A stretch of 64,000 bases of DNA from Galerina marginata (Eukaryota; Basidiomycota; Agaricomycetes; Agaricales; Galerinaceae): contig JAECYW010000004.1 in NCBI GenBank assembly GCA_023014335.1, positions 248,001 to 312,000 on the forward strand, given 5' to 3'. Below the pieces are notes generated by a model that worked only from the letters and a program-made list of their open reading frames with translations, was not told the origin of the DNA and did no database searches. The position numbers were made by a program, and so were the translations under genes. Positions 11,880-22,015 of this stretch are shown piece by piece. The first letter of the stretch is position 1, and the number at the start of each line of letters is the position of its first letter.

Positions 11880-12680
11880 TAGTCAGCCAATTATGCCTTT
11901 GCTCCAGAGTATAACGTGTTTCGTACGCTTCAAGTTAGTCGCTAGTATACACTGTGGTAGTGTTTGGACCCTCTTTGCAATTAGTTTCCAATTTCGTTCG
12001 CACCCGTCGAGGTCGTTGTGAGGTCTCGGCACAGATTCCAGACAAAGTCTAAGGGAACAAAGCGCTTAAAACAATGGTCGATTTCATTGAGCAATCCCGG
12101 GGTATTGGTATTATTGGTATTACAAAGTACCCATAATTGACACCTAGGGAAGAACAGCAACATGGAAGTACAAACGAGACTGCAACAAGACCCTCGGCAA
12201 TAATAATGACAAGAAAAAAGCAGGCAAGACTGTAGCAAAATCCACAAATTCAGTCGGTCTAAGCCCCAGACAAGACACCTGGGCAGGCCAGTCACGAGAA
12301 ATCATTGGACGAGGTAAGAGTTGAAGGTTACGATGACTCCCAAATCCTGGGAAAGGTAACCGAGTGGTATCATCGCTCGATCGGGATCCAAAGAAGGAGA
12401 AAGAGCTTTCCAGAGTCGCATTCGTCCCATCTCCTCAGCTGACACTGGCACTTGACGCGCGGCGTTGAGCATTCACCCATGCTGGGAGTTAAGGATGGAA
12501 ATCGGGCAGCATAACAATTCGCATGAAACAAGTCGATAAATGATGTTGAGACTAGAGTTGGGAATAGGACTGGTATAAGCGTCGATTTGTCTCCCAGAAG
12601 AAGAGATGTCAGGTCGCGAGAGGTTCTGTGGAGTTGGAGCTCATCGTGGTCAATGCAAGAGGAGCGTCCTCGTCGCCAAA
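11880..12680. other. Intergenic part of cassette A
   Basis: No gene is seen. The first 120 bp after the secreted gene resemble the downstream region of copy B; the rest is diverged. Confidence 0.4.
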
Positions 12681-12689
12681 CATGGCCAA

Positions 12690-12900
12690 TGGCGGTGTGC
12701 TCTGGCCCGAGCTGCCCGAGCTTCGATTAGATTAGATACTTAGATCGATCAGCGGGCTGTGCGGGAGCATTTGTCTTTTCCTTGCCCGCAACGCTACACT
12801 GCGCTGCTGCCAGGCTGCCAGTGCTCGACGCGCTATTCGAGCCTTGCCAGATTCAAGCTGCTAAGGCTGACAGTCCTACTCCACTGGTGGCTTTACAGTG
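12690..12900 (-). repeat. Dispersed module, copy 1 (inverted)
   Basis: On the minus strand this shows the series shared by all six copies: ggagtagg, gcgcgtcgagca, gtgtagcgttgcg, gcacagcccgctgat, atctaatctaatcgaagctc. It ends about 300 bp before the start of membrane-protein gene A. The other copies are at 19919, 24813, 27031, 52383 and 58376. Confidence 0.7.
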
Positions 12901-13200
12901 TCAATCTGCACTCTGAATATTTAATGTCGCGTAAATTCCCCTGGATGATACCGGCGCGATAAGCTTTTTTCTTTGGCGATCGAGCTCAGGAGCTGTCAAA
13001 CTCATGTACGACATATATAGTTCTCGTCACCCTCTGAAAACACAAGGACAAATAGCCGTTCCACGTTACTTGTGAGTGCGAGTCCACCTTAAGTGCAAAC
13101 CATCATCTGGTGAGTCATGCCCAACATCTGCGTCCCCTTCTTGATCTTGATCTTTAATTCTAACAGTCCGGAGGCTATCACCTCTCAACTAAAAAAGACT

Positions 13201-14008
13201 ATGTACTCAGACAGTTCAAGTTCTCGTTTAACCCCTCAAGATAAGATGTCCACCACACAAGCCCAGCGAGCAGGGCAGATCCGATCGACATTCGCTCTCT
13301 TTCTCTTCCTCTACACCTCACCCGTCCTCACGTTCTTCACCGTCCGCTGGTTAGTCAACGCCGTTATCGGCATATGGAGCTGGATACACATGATACGCTC
13401 GACAGAGCCCCTCTCCAACTCGCCATCCGCAGCGCCGTACGTGTTGGGCAGCCTATGCGCGGTGGGAGTGATCATGTTCGGCCTTCTGCCGGAGTTTTTG
13501 GCCCTTGATTTGATAGAGTTTCCCGAGAGTAGCGATTCGGTTTTTGTCTTGTTTTCCGTTTTGCAGATCCACGTGTTTATGACGGTGATGGTCATGAGAA
13601 TATGTGAGCTTTTCTGTTCGTTCTTTGATATTCTTTTGGGAATTGTTCACGCTTTCTAATTTTCTTCTTATATCTCCACTCACGAGGTAACTAATGTCTT
13701 TACTCTCAAAAGATACTCCCCCGGTTTCTATGTTTCTCCCCGCCGCCATTATCACCTATCCTATCACCCACATGTTCATGCACCACCAGTTCCTGTCTGC
13801 AGCCGCGTCTCCAGCACACTTGGGGTACTTCACGGTGGCGTCGTCTGTGTTCAACTCGGGCATGAAACTAGCGCGCATAAAAGTTCTGTCTCAATCTGAG
13901 GAAAGAGACAGCAAAGTACGGGTGGAACGCTCGAAAGAGAAAGAATTACAGCAGACGGACGGGAAGAGCCCGGATGGGTTATATAAAAGAAGGCAGGAAA
14001 GGCCATAA
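13201..14008 (+). CDS. Multi-span membrane protein of unknown family, copy A
   Basis: I assign exon 1 to 13201-13603 and exon 2 to 13713-14008 (phase-1 intron), giving 232 residues. The start is chosen by alignment with copy B (MYSDSSSS against MYSRSPSS); an upstream in-frame ATG is at 13117. About four hydrophobic segments are visible: FALFLFLYTSPVLTFFTV, APYVLGSLCAVGVIMFGLLP, SVFVLFSVLQIHVFMTVMVM and a shorter one at MFLPAAIITYPI, then a charged C-terminal tail. The acceptor used by copy B would be at 13686 here and would run into a TAA at once. The in-frame choice is the AG at 13711-13712, which drops about nine residues compared with copy B. The copy is therefore either functional with a shifted splice site or beginning to decay. 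The family and role are unknown to me. Confidence 0.75.
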
Positions 14009-14244
14009 TTATAAATTTACGCAAAGCAGAGTTTGCACCAAGGAGTTGCGCCTCGACCTCTGAGTCATCTCATGCTCATTTATTACTGTTGTTCATTGTA
14101 GATCCTATGCGAACATTTCTATTCACGAAGTCAGGCTACCAACCACCCAGCTCATGATCAATGGCCGGTGGACCCGCAACTTGTACCATTTCCCGACCAC
14201 GATGAGGGGATGGGGTACAGTATTAGAGTATAGTAGAGTATCAT

Positions 14245-14841
14245 GTCAATACTAGGGCTGCGCACCGGCCGTATTACGGGTACGGCCGTCACAATTACGG
14301 TTGATGCGGGTGTTCTGAAATGCTGAACGGGTCGGGATGGGTTAAATACGGCCGTAAACGGGTGTGACGGCCGTTTTCGTTACTTACCATTTATTTTGAT
14401 TGTATGTTCGCTTTCTCTGCTCTTCGAGGAAATATACGAAACTGGCCAGGTGTTTGGAACACTCAGGCAGACAATTAGTTAAGTTTTGAACGACAATTCC
14501 CAACTTTTCGAGGTTACTGATAAGGCGCGGGGTTTGAATTCTGATCAGCCTCCGACATTTTGCGTCCATCAGATGCTTTGGGAGTTGACTTTGGGTCTGT
14601 GGTGTTGCCAATGCATAAAGAAGGCATCGGAAAACATAAATATCTTTCTTAGGTAGGCGATAGCCCATGAATTATGGCAAAATATTAATATTACATGTGG
14701 TACCCGTATGACGGCCGTAACGGGTCTCGACGGACGGGTTCAACGGGGTGTCCCAAAACCTCGGACGGGACGGGGGAATACCCGTCAGACCCGGCCGTAC
14801 ACCCGTCGCTTACGGTTACGGTGCGCAGCCCTAGTCAATAG
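14245..14841. mobile_element. hAT-type MITE with 8-bp target duplication
   Basis: The element proper is 14253-14833 (581 bp). It begins TAGGGCTGCGCACCG and ends with the exact complement of that word. The flanks are gtcaatac (14245-14252) and gtcaatag (14834-14841), an 8-bp duplication matching at seven positions, which is typical of hAT elements. The interior is rich in gtacggccgt words and has no transposase; the minus frame at 14384-14668 has no family signal. The right flank has been altered by the next element. Confidence 0.85.
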
Positions 14842-15353
14842 GCAGTTTGCGTGGAGCCATGGAGAGCCACACGTGGCAAAATGTTGATGCGTGAGTCGGC
14901 CCGGTGGCTCGCTCGTGGCTTGGCCCATGGCTTCAGTTCCTGCAGTTAGAATCGGTTTTCTGTCGTGTATCTGGTACATGTGAAGCATGCTGAGCTGTGT
15001 TATCCTCAGCTTAATTTATAGCTCTTAAAAACCAAATTATTCCTCGTATTTTGCATATTTACAAGAATTGAGTTGAATTCACGCCATTTGACAGCAAACG
15101 TGTACGGAATGCCGCTTTTGACTCATCTTGCCGATTTCTTCATGAAACCGAGACTAAAATTTTCAGGGTTTTAACAGAGCCATACTAATATACCAGAGAG
15201 CCATCTGTTGCATTTTGGCGTATCTTACTGCGAATAGTGGCCGTTGGTAAAGGAAATAGCTAGCCACGGGCCAAGCCACGAGCGAGCCACCGGGCCGACT
15301 CACGCATCAACATTTTGCCACGTGTGGCTCCCCATGGCTCCACGCAAACTGCC
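14841..15353. mobile_element. MITE with about 88-bp inverted termini and TA target, Tc1/mariner-like
   Basis: The outer 88 bp at 14841 and at 15353 are inverted copies with about two mismatches, starting GGCAGTTTGCGTGGAGCC. TA flanks both ends (14839-14840 and 15354-15355). It has no coding capacity. Its left end lies inside the right target duplication of the hAT MITE, so it inserted later. Confidence 0.8.
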
Positions 15354-15748
15354 TAATATGCTTTGGGGCTGAGAGTGAAAACCGCGAGAGCTGTTGGTAA
15401 AGTTTAAATGTGAACAGAGTCACCACGGTCCTCAGGTTAGGTTACAGTACTCTATTCCTTCACCGTCAACGTGGCTAACATGGATCACATTCTGCAGATT
15501 AACTCTTGTCTAAGGTTGAACCACCTTCAGCACATTCGAAGCTCGAATGAGGGTTGATTATAAAAACGAAGGGGTAGAAATACGAAGTATACAGAAATTC
15601 TGAGGCTGGATAAGACAAAGAAAGGCGACGACTCGGAAAATAACGCGAAAAGAGAAAGGGAATTACATGAAAAAAGAAAATAGGGAAGAGGGGTACAAAA
15701 TGAATTACATTACACCAAGGTCGTATCAAGTCCGATGAACAAGAGAGT
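15354..15748. other. Short spacer and 3' flank of the HAM1-like gene
   Basis: No gene is seen. It would hold the 3' UTR of the minus-strand HAM1-like gene. Confidence 0.4.
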
Positions 15749-18700
15749 TTAAACGATCGCGAACCTAAACATAAAACCAACAATATCAACACCCACCCAA
15801 TTCGCAGAAGAAAAAAAAAGACACGTACGCATCACTCTTCCAACTCTCCCCGCCCTCCGCCAATTTCTCCTTCTCCGCCGTTCGATTCACCCATCCCGCG
15901 GGGTTACCCTGATTCACAAGGATGGACTGCCTTTTATCAGAAACCACCTTGAAGTGTGAGTGCGACTTGGAGCTCTCCGTCCTCTTGAGCGACGACGTGT
16001 CCGTCGTGGCTTTTTCTTTCGCTGTGTCTTTGGCAGAGTCTGCTTCTTTCTTTGCGGCGAAGAGCTAGACGAAATCACAGTATAATTAGCCTCTCGAGAA
16101 AAGATTAGATAAAAGCCAGGAAGAACGTACACCCTTCAACCCGCCTTGCTCGCCCTCCGTCTTAATCCGCTCGCGCACCCCAACAAGCTGTCCATCGACG
16201 TACTCTAGCCCAGTGACGAGCGCGTCTCGAATGGCCTTTTGTATCTGCTTCTTGATGAGACCAGTAGCGAGCGGGCGCAAGGTCTTGTACAAGAAATCGT
16301 GGTTCGAATCACGGATGGCAAACTTGAGTGTGTCGACTTTAACATGCACATCGGAGACTTTGAACACCGAGGATGGGTCTTTGCGCGTGGACACGAGCTC
16401 GATGGTGGCCTACAGAATTACGCGTCAGCGCCTAAAAGCAAACAGAGATGGACAAGGACAAAGGAAATAAGCAGAACGTACCGTAATGCCCTCACCACCG
16501 AGCACGACATCCGCAAGCCCCGAATCCCGTAGCTTGAACGCACCTGTCTTCTTGCGGTAGTAAAACGCCACGTCCCGCATGTCCGCCTGCATCTGCTCGA
16601 GCGTGACACGGATCTTGTGGTGGTGGTCGTCAGAGATGGCGTTATACGGCGAGAACTTGACGAAGTTGTGTGCTTCGACTTGGACGATGTTCGGGAAGAG
16701 GTTGCGGCCTTGGAGTGTAAGGTTCTCGACGACGAGGTCGAGCGAGTCGTCAGTGTATTCGACGCGTGGGATGGGGACGTAGCCGACCTGGTGAGAAGTT
16801 ATGTGAATTCTGGCGGTTACGATTGGTGATTAAGAAACTTACTTGGTCGATTAGGGTTGGGAGGATCACTTTACGGATATCGTTCCATAAATCGGGCTTG
16901 AACTTAAGGCTGCCCTCGCTATTAAACAGCAAGTCTCTCGTAAGCCTCGCCCAGTCCTCGCCAAAGCGCTTATTGAGCTAAAAACCATGGAAGAGAGCCA
17001 TTCAGGCTCGCATATAGCACAAGAATAACAGCATGAAACACTTACAGGATCGTCGCCCATAGCCTTGAACCAATCGCCAACGCTATTAAACAAATTATCG
17101 AAGTGGTTTTTATATTGCGTATCATAAAACTCCTTTCCAAGATCGCGGAGCTTGTTCGCATGGGTGTTACAATCGGGCTCAAGGACGTATCCAGGCTCTA
17201 GGAGAACCTAGGAAAGTCACGTTAATACTCTATTAGCAGGACGCATATCGAGTAGAAAAACTGCAAGGCACCTTATGGACATACAGATCCACAGCCTCGA
17301 ACCACTGCTTCAGCGCCTCATCACGGTTCGCATCGTCGATCAGCGCGTCTACGGCATTGGTGATGATGTCCATAGACTTTCCATTCGCGAAGCGTTCCAG
17401 GAGCGTACGGAGCTCGGCGGTGCGCTCGCTCAGGTTGGAGGTCTGTTATGAGAAATTTTGTTAGGCAGGGGTGAGCGGAATTTGAGAGAGCAAAATGCGA
17501 ACCTCATGGGCCCCTTTTGCGCGATCCTTCCCAAGATTGGCAGCTTTTCGGCCGTGCTTGGCGTAGTCCTCGATATATCCGAGCAGCCATTTTATGGAGC
17601 TCTGGTAGTCGTCGTGCTTTTGACATTCCAAGATGACCTAGCAGGAGATGAAATCCATAGTTAATCGTTGTTATCAAATCATCTTAAAACATAAGCATAC
17701 CTTCTTCAAACGGAAGATAAACTGATCACGACGCTCTTCAGGGAAATATTCCTCAGAGAGGAAACGCTTTCCACGTTCGAAATGGTCGTTTGCGTTGTCC
17801 TTGTGCTCTTGAGGAACACGATCGCCAAATCCATCCTACAAATAGAGTGAGTCTTCTCGTCAAAGCGTAAAATATGCGAAACGTACTCGAACGTTATCCT
17901 AGACGCCAAAAAAAGATGAATGTATGCGCACCAAAACGACGAAAAAGACAAGAAACGTACCCGAAGCTGTTTCATCTTACCCATCACGCCCTTTTTCTTC
18001 GCATCCACGTCCTCCGAATCACCCTCCCTAACTCCCTGCGCCTGATCCTGCGCCTGCCCAGCAGCCTGCTGAGCCATCGGTCCCGCCTTTTCCTTCGCTT
18101 GCCCAACCTGAACCTTCGCTTCGTCCTTCACCTCGCCAACGGGCTTCTGCGTGCCATCACCGCCCGTCAACATAGGCTGCGAGTCCTCCTTTGGATGGTG
18201 CTTCACCGTCGTATCCGTCCCTGGCAGGCGTGCTTCGAGAACAGGCGTCTCATTCGGGGCAGCGACGCGCCCGCCCTCGGTGATGAACTGGTTGTCCGGC
18301 GCCGGCTTGTCGATGTTGGCGAGGCTTTCTTTGGGAGGGGCGATGGCAGTGGCGGCTTTAACGGCGGTTTTGGAGAGGAGGTCGCGGCCGATGAGGGAGA
18401 AGTCGGAGAGGAGCTTGCGAACTTCGGAGTTGGAGAGTATGAGGGTGAGCAGGGTACGGAGGTGTTTGACGGCTGAAGTTATGTCTCAGTATCGGTGCTA
18501 GAGGTGGATGGAAAGGAGAGAACTCACCTTGGCCCTTGTCATCCTGCGCCTTTGTCGAATCCACGGGCATCTGCTCGTTCAACTCGCCTGTAGTCTGTTT
18601 CAAATGATCCACATCCACATCCCTGGTGTGCCAGACGAAGTTCTGGACGAGCTCGTCGGCGTTCTTCTCCTGCACAATAACCCGGGCGGTGCTGATGATC

Positions 18701-19011
18701 TCGCGAGTGTCCTGCACGAGCTTACGGCCCTCCGGTGAGAGCTTGTCGAGGTTGAACGGCGAGTGGTCGAGCACATGCTGCAGGGTGCGGTCGATCTGAG
18801 CGTTGGAGGGCAGTTTTCCTTTGCGGAACGCATTTATGACGCCATATAACCGGATCTAGGGCATAATTAGGATGTCTGAGCTGAAGAGTGGGGTGGAATA
18901 GCACACCTTTCTGTCGACGTCGGCTTCTTTGGCGGCCTTGTTGACGGGCTCGACGACGGAGCCCTTGGTTGGGTGTGCGCTAATATCCTTTGTAGTGGGA
19001 GGAAGAGACAT
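15749..19011 (-). CDS. HAM1-like protein, 13 exons
   Basis: Exons on the minus strand: 19011-18907, 18855-18528, 18472-17961, 17898-17887, 17835-17701, 17637-17503, 17442-17272, 17207-17046, 16977-16843, 16787-16482, 16409-16131, 16064-15829 and 15764-15749. All phases agree and give 843 residues. It matches the fungal HAM1-like family, named for hyphal anastomosis. The N-terminal half starts MSLPPTTKDISAHP and contains LSPEGRKLVQDTREI. Around residues 260-295 is an amphipathic, LEA-like Ala/Gln/Lys stretch. Then come the family signatures RVPQEHKDNANDHFERG, EEYFPEERRDQFI and VILECQKHDDYQSS. The C-terminal half has VGYVPIPRVEYTDDSLDLVV and DVHVKVDTLKFAIRDSNH, resembling repeated lipid-binding-type modules. 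Exon 4 is only 12 bp. If the last intron is not used, the frame ends a few residues later at an alternative stop. Introns are 48-71 bp. Family identity is firm by motif; its molecular role is poorly known. Confidence 0.9.
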
Positions 19012-19918
19012 GGTTGGAGTGGGTTGACTGGAAACTCGAGACTCATATCAGGCCAAAGCTATAGTGACGTCACTCAACATGGAGTAGACAAACATGTATC
19101 TCGGCGCTTACCATCTTTATCGATCTAGGCACATACAGTTTCTTGGCGGGAAAGGATCCCAAAAGATAGGAGTACCTCCTGATTGATGATCGCTCCGTCT
19201 AGGTCTAGCGCGACGCTAGTGATAGAGTAAACCGATACACATAAGCTTGAAGGTTTTCTGGCTTACAGTGCATGTTCTGAACCGTCAAATCAAAATCTGC
19301 TTGAAACTCGAGGCGGAGGTCGACGACAGTAGTTGAAGGTGGCATCATGACGTGTTCGCTCGCCTGAGGATGTGTTAACCGTCAAGAGAAGGCAAGACGA
19401 GTGGGACACATGCAGTGTATTTGCACTGAAGAGCTGCCCGACATCCTCGTTTAGGCTAAAACTGTAGTCGAGCGGGAGATCGGTTCAACAAAGTCGAAGA
19501 AATCTGCGCAAAAAGAAGTTTGTTGCTGAATTCCCGACCGACTAAATTCGCACTGAGAGACTGACGGATTTACGTTGACAGTCGAGTATGGATTAGGGTG
19601 ACGCGTCTACAAATCATGAAAGCGGCACATCCAGAGTTTGGGCAAGAACGAAGTTTTGTGGCCTTTAGTGAGATCGTTCAGGCTGGATAAGGACATCTGA
19701 TAGACGCGAACTATAAGTTAGATAGGTAGTGCCGATTCCACACGCAGCGAATATTCCGTAAGACGCTGACATACTCTAAAGACATTATAATCAGCAAAAA
19801 CATTGAATGTACATCCAGTGATGCGCCGAAGCGGAAGCCCAGAGAAGAAGAGGCCTAACGACCTCGATATGAAGCCTGGAATTCGGAAGGCCTTCGGAAA
19901 AGTGAAAAAACAGGGAGC
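19012..19918. other. Divergent spacer between HAM1-like gene and DGSEG gene 1
   Basis: It holds the HAM1-like promoter side and sequence shared with 21770-22015 and 23100-23580. No gene is seen. Confidence 0.5.
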
Positions 19919-20200
19919 TTGGTAGGAATCACTGTGTTATCAAGCGGAGTGGGCCTATCAGGCCTGCCAAAGCAGTTCGAGGCCGGCGAAGCTCGGGAAA
20001 CACGTCGAGCAGTGCGCTATCGCGTCGCACGTTGTGGTAAGAGCATGAGGCAAGCCAAGGGAACGCGCTGGCACGCAAGTTGTGCACAGCCGCTGATGGA
20101 TCCATCCATCCATCTAATCTAATCGAGCTCGGGTAGCTCGGCCTGATTCAGAACCCACTTCTGCAACTTGAACGGCATTTTCTGGCACGTCGCTTAATTT
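19919..20200 (+). repeat. Dispersed module, copy 2
   Basis: It contains gtaggaatcactgtg, cgtcgagcagtgcgctatcg, ttgtgcacagccgctgatgg and atctaatctaatcgagctc in order. It ends about 350 bp before the ATG of DGSEG gene 1. It is closest to copy 3. Confidence 0.8.
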
Positions 20201-20548
20201 ATGTCTTTTTACTCATGGATCGTCCGATTGCGTCCCATTTATATTTTCCAAGTCCATTCGAATTTCGAAAGATGTCTCGAACTTTACTGCACTCAGATTT
20301 CAAGGTTTTGTCTCTAAATCAACTCTAAGTGTGTCACTGTATTTGTACCCAGGAACAAGCCGAAGTGATGTGGCGAGCGCGTCAAGTGAATCCTTATCGA
20401 TTGCCCATCAGTCTCGACTCTCGACTCTAATCTACTATTTGCAAGTATTACCATTGATTAGTAGGCTTTGAAAGGTGAGATATTAAAAGAAATCTCTGAT
20501 ATTGCCATACTGACTTACTGGGTTTGCTGATACCGTACGTCTAGAAGA

Positions 20549-21556
20549 ATGAAACAGTACAAATTCCTTGGTGGAGGAAGTTTCCAACCCATCTCCGACG
20601 GCACCAGCTTTGTGATCACCACGAGTATGAAAGCATACAGCGAATGCGAAAAGGGTATCTCTATCAATCTCTTTTGTGGCAGTGAAATGTACTGGCTAAC
20701 CACATATCCTCCGACGGACAATTTCTCAACCTATTCGAGTACTACCAGAGAAATCAAACGTGTAAAGCGGAAGCCCAAAGGTAGCAAGAAGGACCTGAAC
20801 TTTGTCGTGAGAGTAGACAACCCCGCCGAAGTAAACAATCACGCCTTCACAACCTATGTCAATGGGGAATACCTTGCCACAACCGAGAGTCGCCGTCCAT
20901 CGACCACTGGCAGTAATAGTATTTTCGTTCAGCCTGTCGGCTTGCCAGTCACCGTGACTGTCTTCAACAACGCAGAATTTAGAAGTGTCGAAGAGTTTGT
21001 GCAGGAAATGCGGAATTCTGAGAAGACGTACTTCGATCTCAATGCCGATGGCAGTGAAGGGGTAACCCGCGCAGATGGCGGGCCACTTTCAATACCAGGG
21101 ACGGGACTCCGCTCACAAGACGCCAAGTTAATGGGCGGTCTCGATCTGAATGGTGATGGCAGTGAAGGCACCACCGCTACGCATGATGGGCTATCGTCGA
21201 CACCGCCGACAGGAATCCGCTCACCAGATGCCGATTCCGGGGATTATTTCAATCCAAACGGCGATGGGAGTGAAGGCATCAGCAACTTACACGACATCCA
21301 TGACGGGGCATCTCCTTCCGTTGGAACAGAAGTCCACCCACCAGACGCCAATGTTGTGGACCAGTCGTCCACGGTAGCCTGGAAAAAAGTAGTCAACAAT
21401 ATTATGGGCCTCAGTAAACGCATGGGATCGGCGTTTTCGCTGAAAGAGCGCACCCCACAGCAATATCTGAGGCAGGGAACGGACGATGGCAGTGACATGG
21501 CCACTGGTACTATCCTCAATTCCGATGGAGGCATTCAACCGACCAGAGAGCTCTAA
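20549..21556 (+). CDS. DGSEG-repeat protein 1, unfamiliar family
   Basis: A single intact frame of 335 residues, no signal peptide. Residues 1-145 form a beta-rich domain: GTSFVITTSM, GISINLFCG, KDLNFVVRVD, FTTYVNGEYLATTESRRP, IFVQPVGLPVTVTVF. The order of strands and the F-x-x-Y-V-N-G motif recall a galectin-like sandwich, but the galectin NPR and WGxExR motifs are absent, so this is only a hypothesis. Residues 163-270 are three tandem 36-residue repeats, each starting D/N-x-N-x-D-G-S-E-G (residues 163, 199, 235), reminiscent of the first half of an EF-hand calcium loop. A conserved tail follows (AWKKVVNNIMGLSKRMGSAF). The word tag/aagaATG just before the start is conserved in the three paralogues, and a 5' UTR intron ending there is possible. 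Confidence 0.8.
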   Translation: MKQYKFLGGGSFQPISDGTSFVITTSMKAYSECEKGISINLFCGSEMYWLTTYPPTDNFSTYSSTTREIKRVKRKPKGSKKDLNFVVRVDNPAEVNNHAFTTYVNGEYLATTESRRPSTTGSNSIFVQPVGLPVTVTVFNNAEFRSVEEFVQEMRNSEKTYFDLNADGSEGVTRADGGPLSIPGTGLRSQDAKLMGGLDLNGDGSEGTTATHDGLSSTPPTGIRSPDADSGDYFNPNGDGSEGISNLHDIHDGASPSVGTEVHPPDANVVDQSSTVAWKKVVNNIMGLSKRMGSAFSLKERTPQQYLRQGTDDGSDMATGTILNSDGGIQPTREL

Positions 21557-21744
21557 CATAGGGAAATTAGCAACTGGTGTCAATCTATTTTTGATTTATT
21601 CCTTTTTACTTAGTTATTCGGAGTACGAACGGTCAACGATGACCACAAACCGTTCCCATCGACCGAAAAATCGAGACTTATAGTACTCGAGTAGACAAGC
21701 CAAAGGTATGGTGAGGTCAATATGGAGTAAGGAGGAAATATGTA

Positions 21745-22015
21745 CTTCGGCGCTTACCATCTTTCTCAACCCCGTCGGTAGTGGGGGGAAAGAGACATGT
21801 TTGAGGTGGGTTGACCGAAAACTCGAGACTCATACAAGCTTAAGCTATGTGACGTCATTCATTCTGGAGTAAACGAATATGCATCTCGGCGCTTGCCATC
21901 TTTATCGATCCAGGCACTACATTTGCTTGATGGGAGAAGATCGCGAGAGCTAGAATGCCTCCTCCTGATCCTAGGCACTAGACGATGGAAGCAGTCGAGT
22001 TCCGAGAGAGGGCTA
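21745..22015 (-). pseudogene. Duplicated 5' end and promoter of the HAM1-like gene
   Basis: This repeats the HAM1-like start region (18985-19200). Shared words include gggaaagagacatg, gtgggttgac, aactcgagactcata, gtgacgtca, ctcggcgcttgccatcttta and cctcctgat. The gene body is absent, and the copy is cut at 22015 by the miniature LTR element. It marks the left side of duplication unit 2. Confidence 0.75.

Larger units (their letters stand above)
10350..14008 (+). repeat. Arm A of an inverted segmental duplication (arm B 57314-60520)
   Basis: Read on the plus strand, this arm holds the same order of parts as 60520-57314 read on the minus strand. The order is a non-coding block (gatccgcgtctgcg, tctaaaaatagcttc, gagcgcctctgaat, ctggtccggtgct), the small secreted gene with its TATA box 53 bp before the ATG, a dispersed module, and a membrane-protein gene. 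The genes are clearly paralogous in exon structure and protein sequence. The intergenic parts are more diverged and differ by indels. Confidence 0.85.
18985..21700 (+). repeat. Segmental duplication unit 1 (HAM1 5' end, spacer, DGSEG gene 1)
   Basis: The unit starts in exon 1 and the promoter of the HAM1-like gene, continues through a spacer (gacatctgatagacgcgaact, acctcgatatgaag) and the dispersed module, and ends after DGSEG gene 1. The same order occurs at 21745-26660 with two transposon insertions, and its right part again at 26876-28540. Confidence 0.75.
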
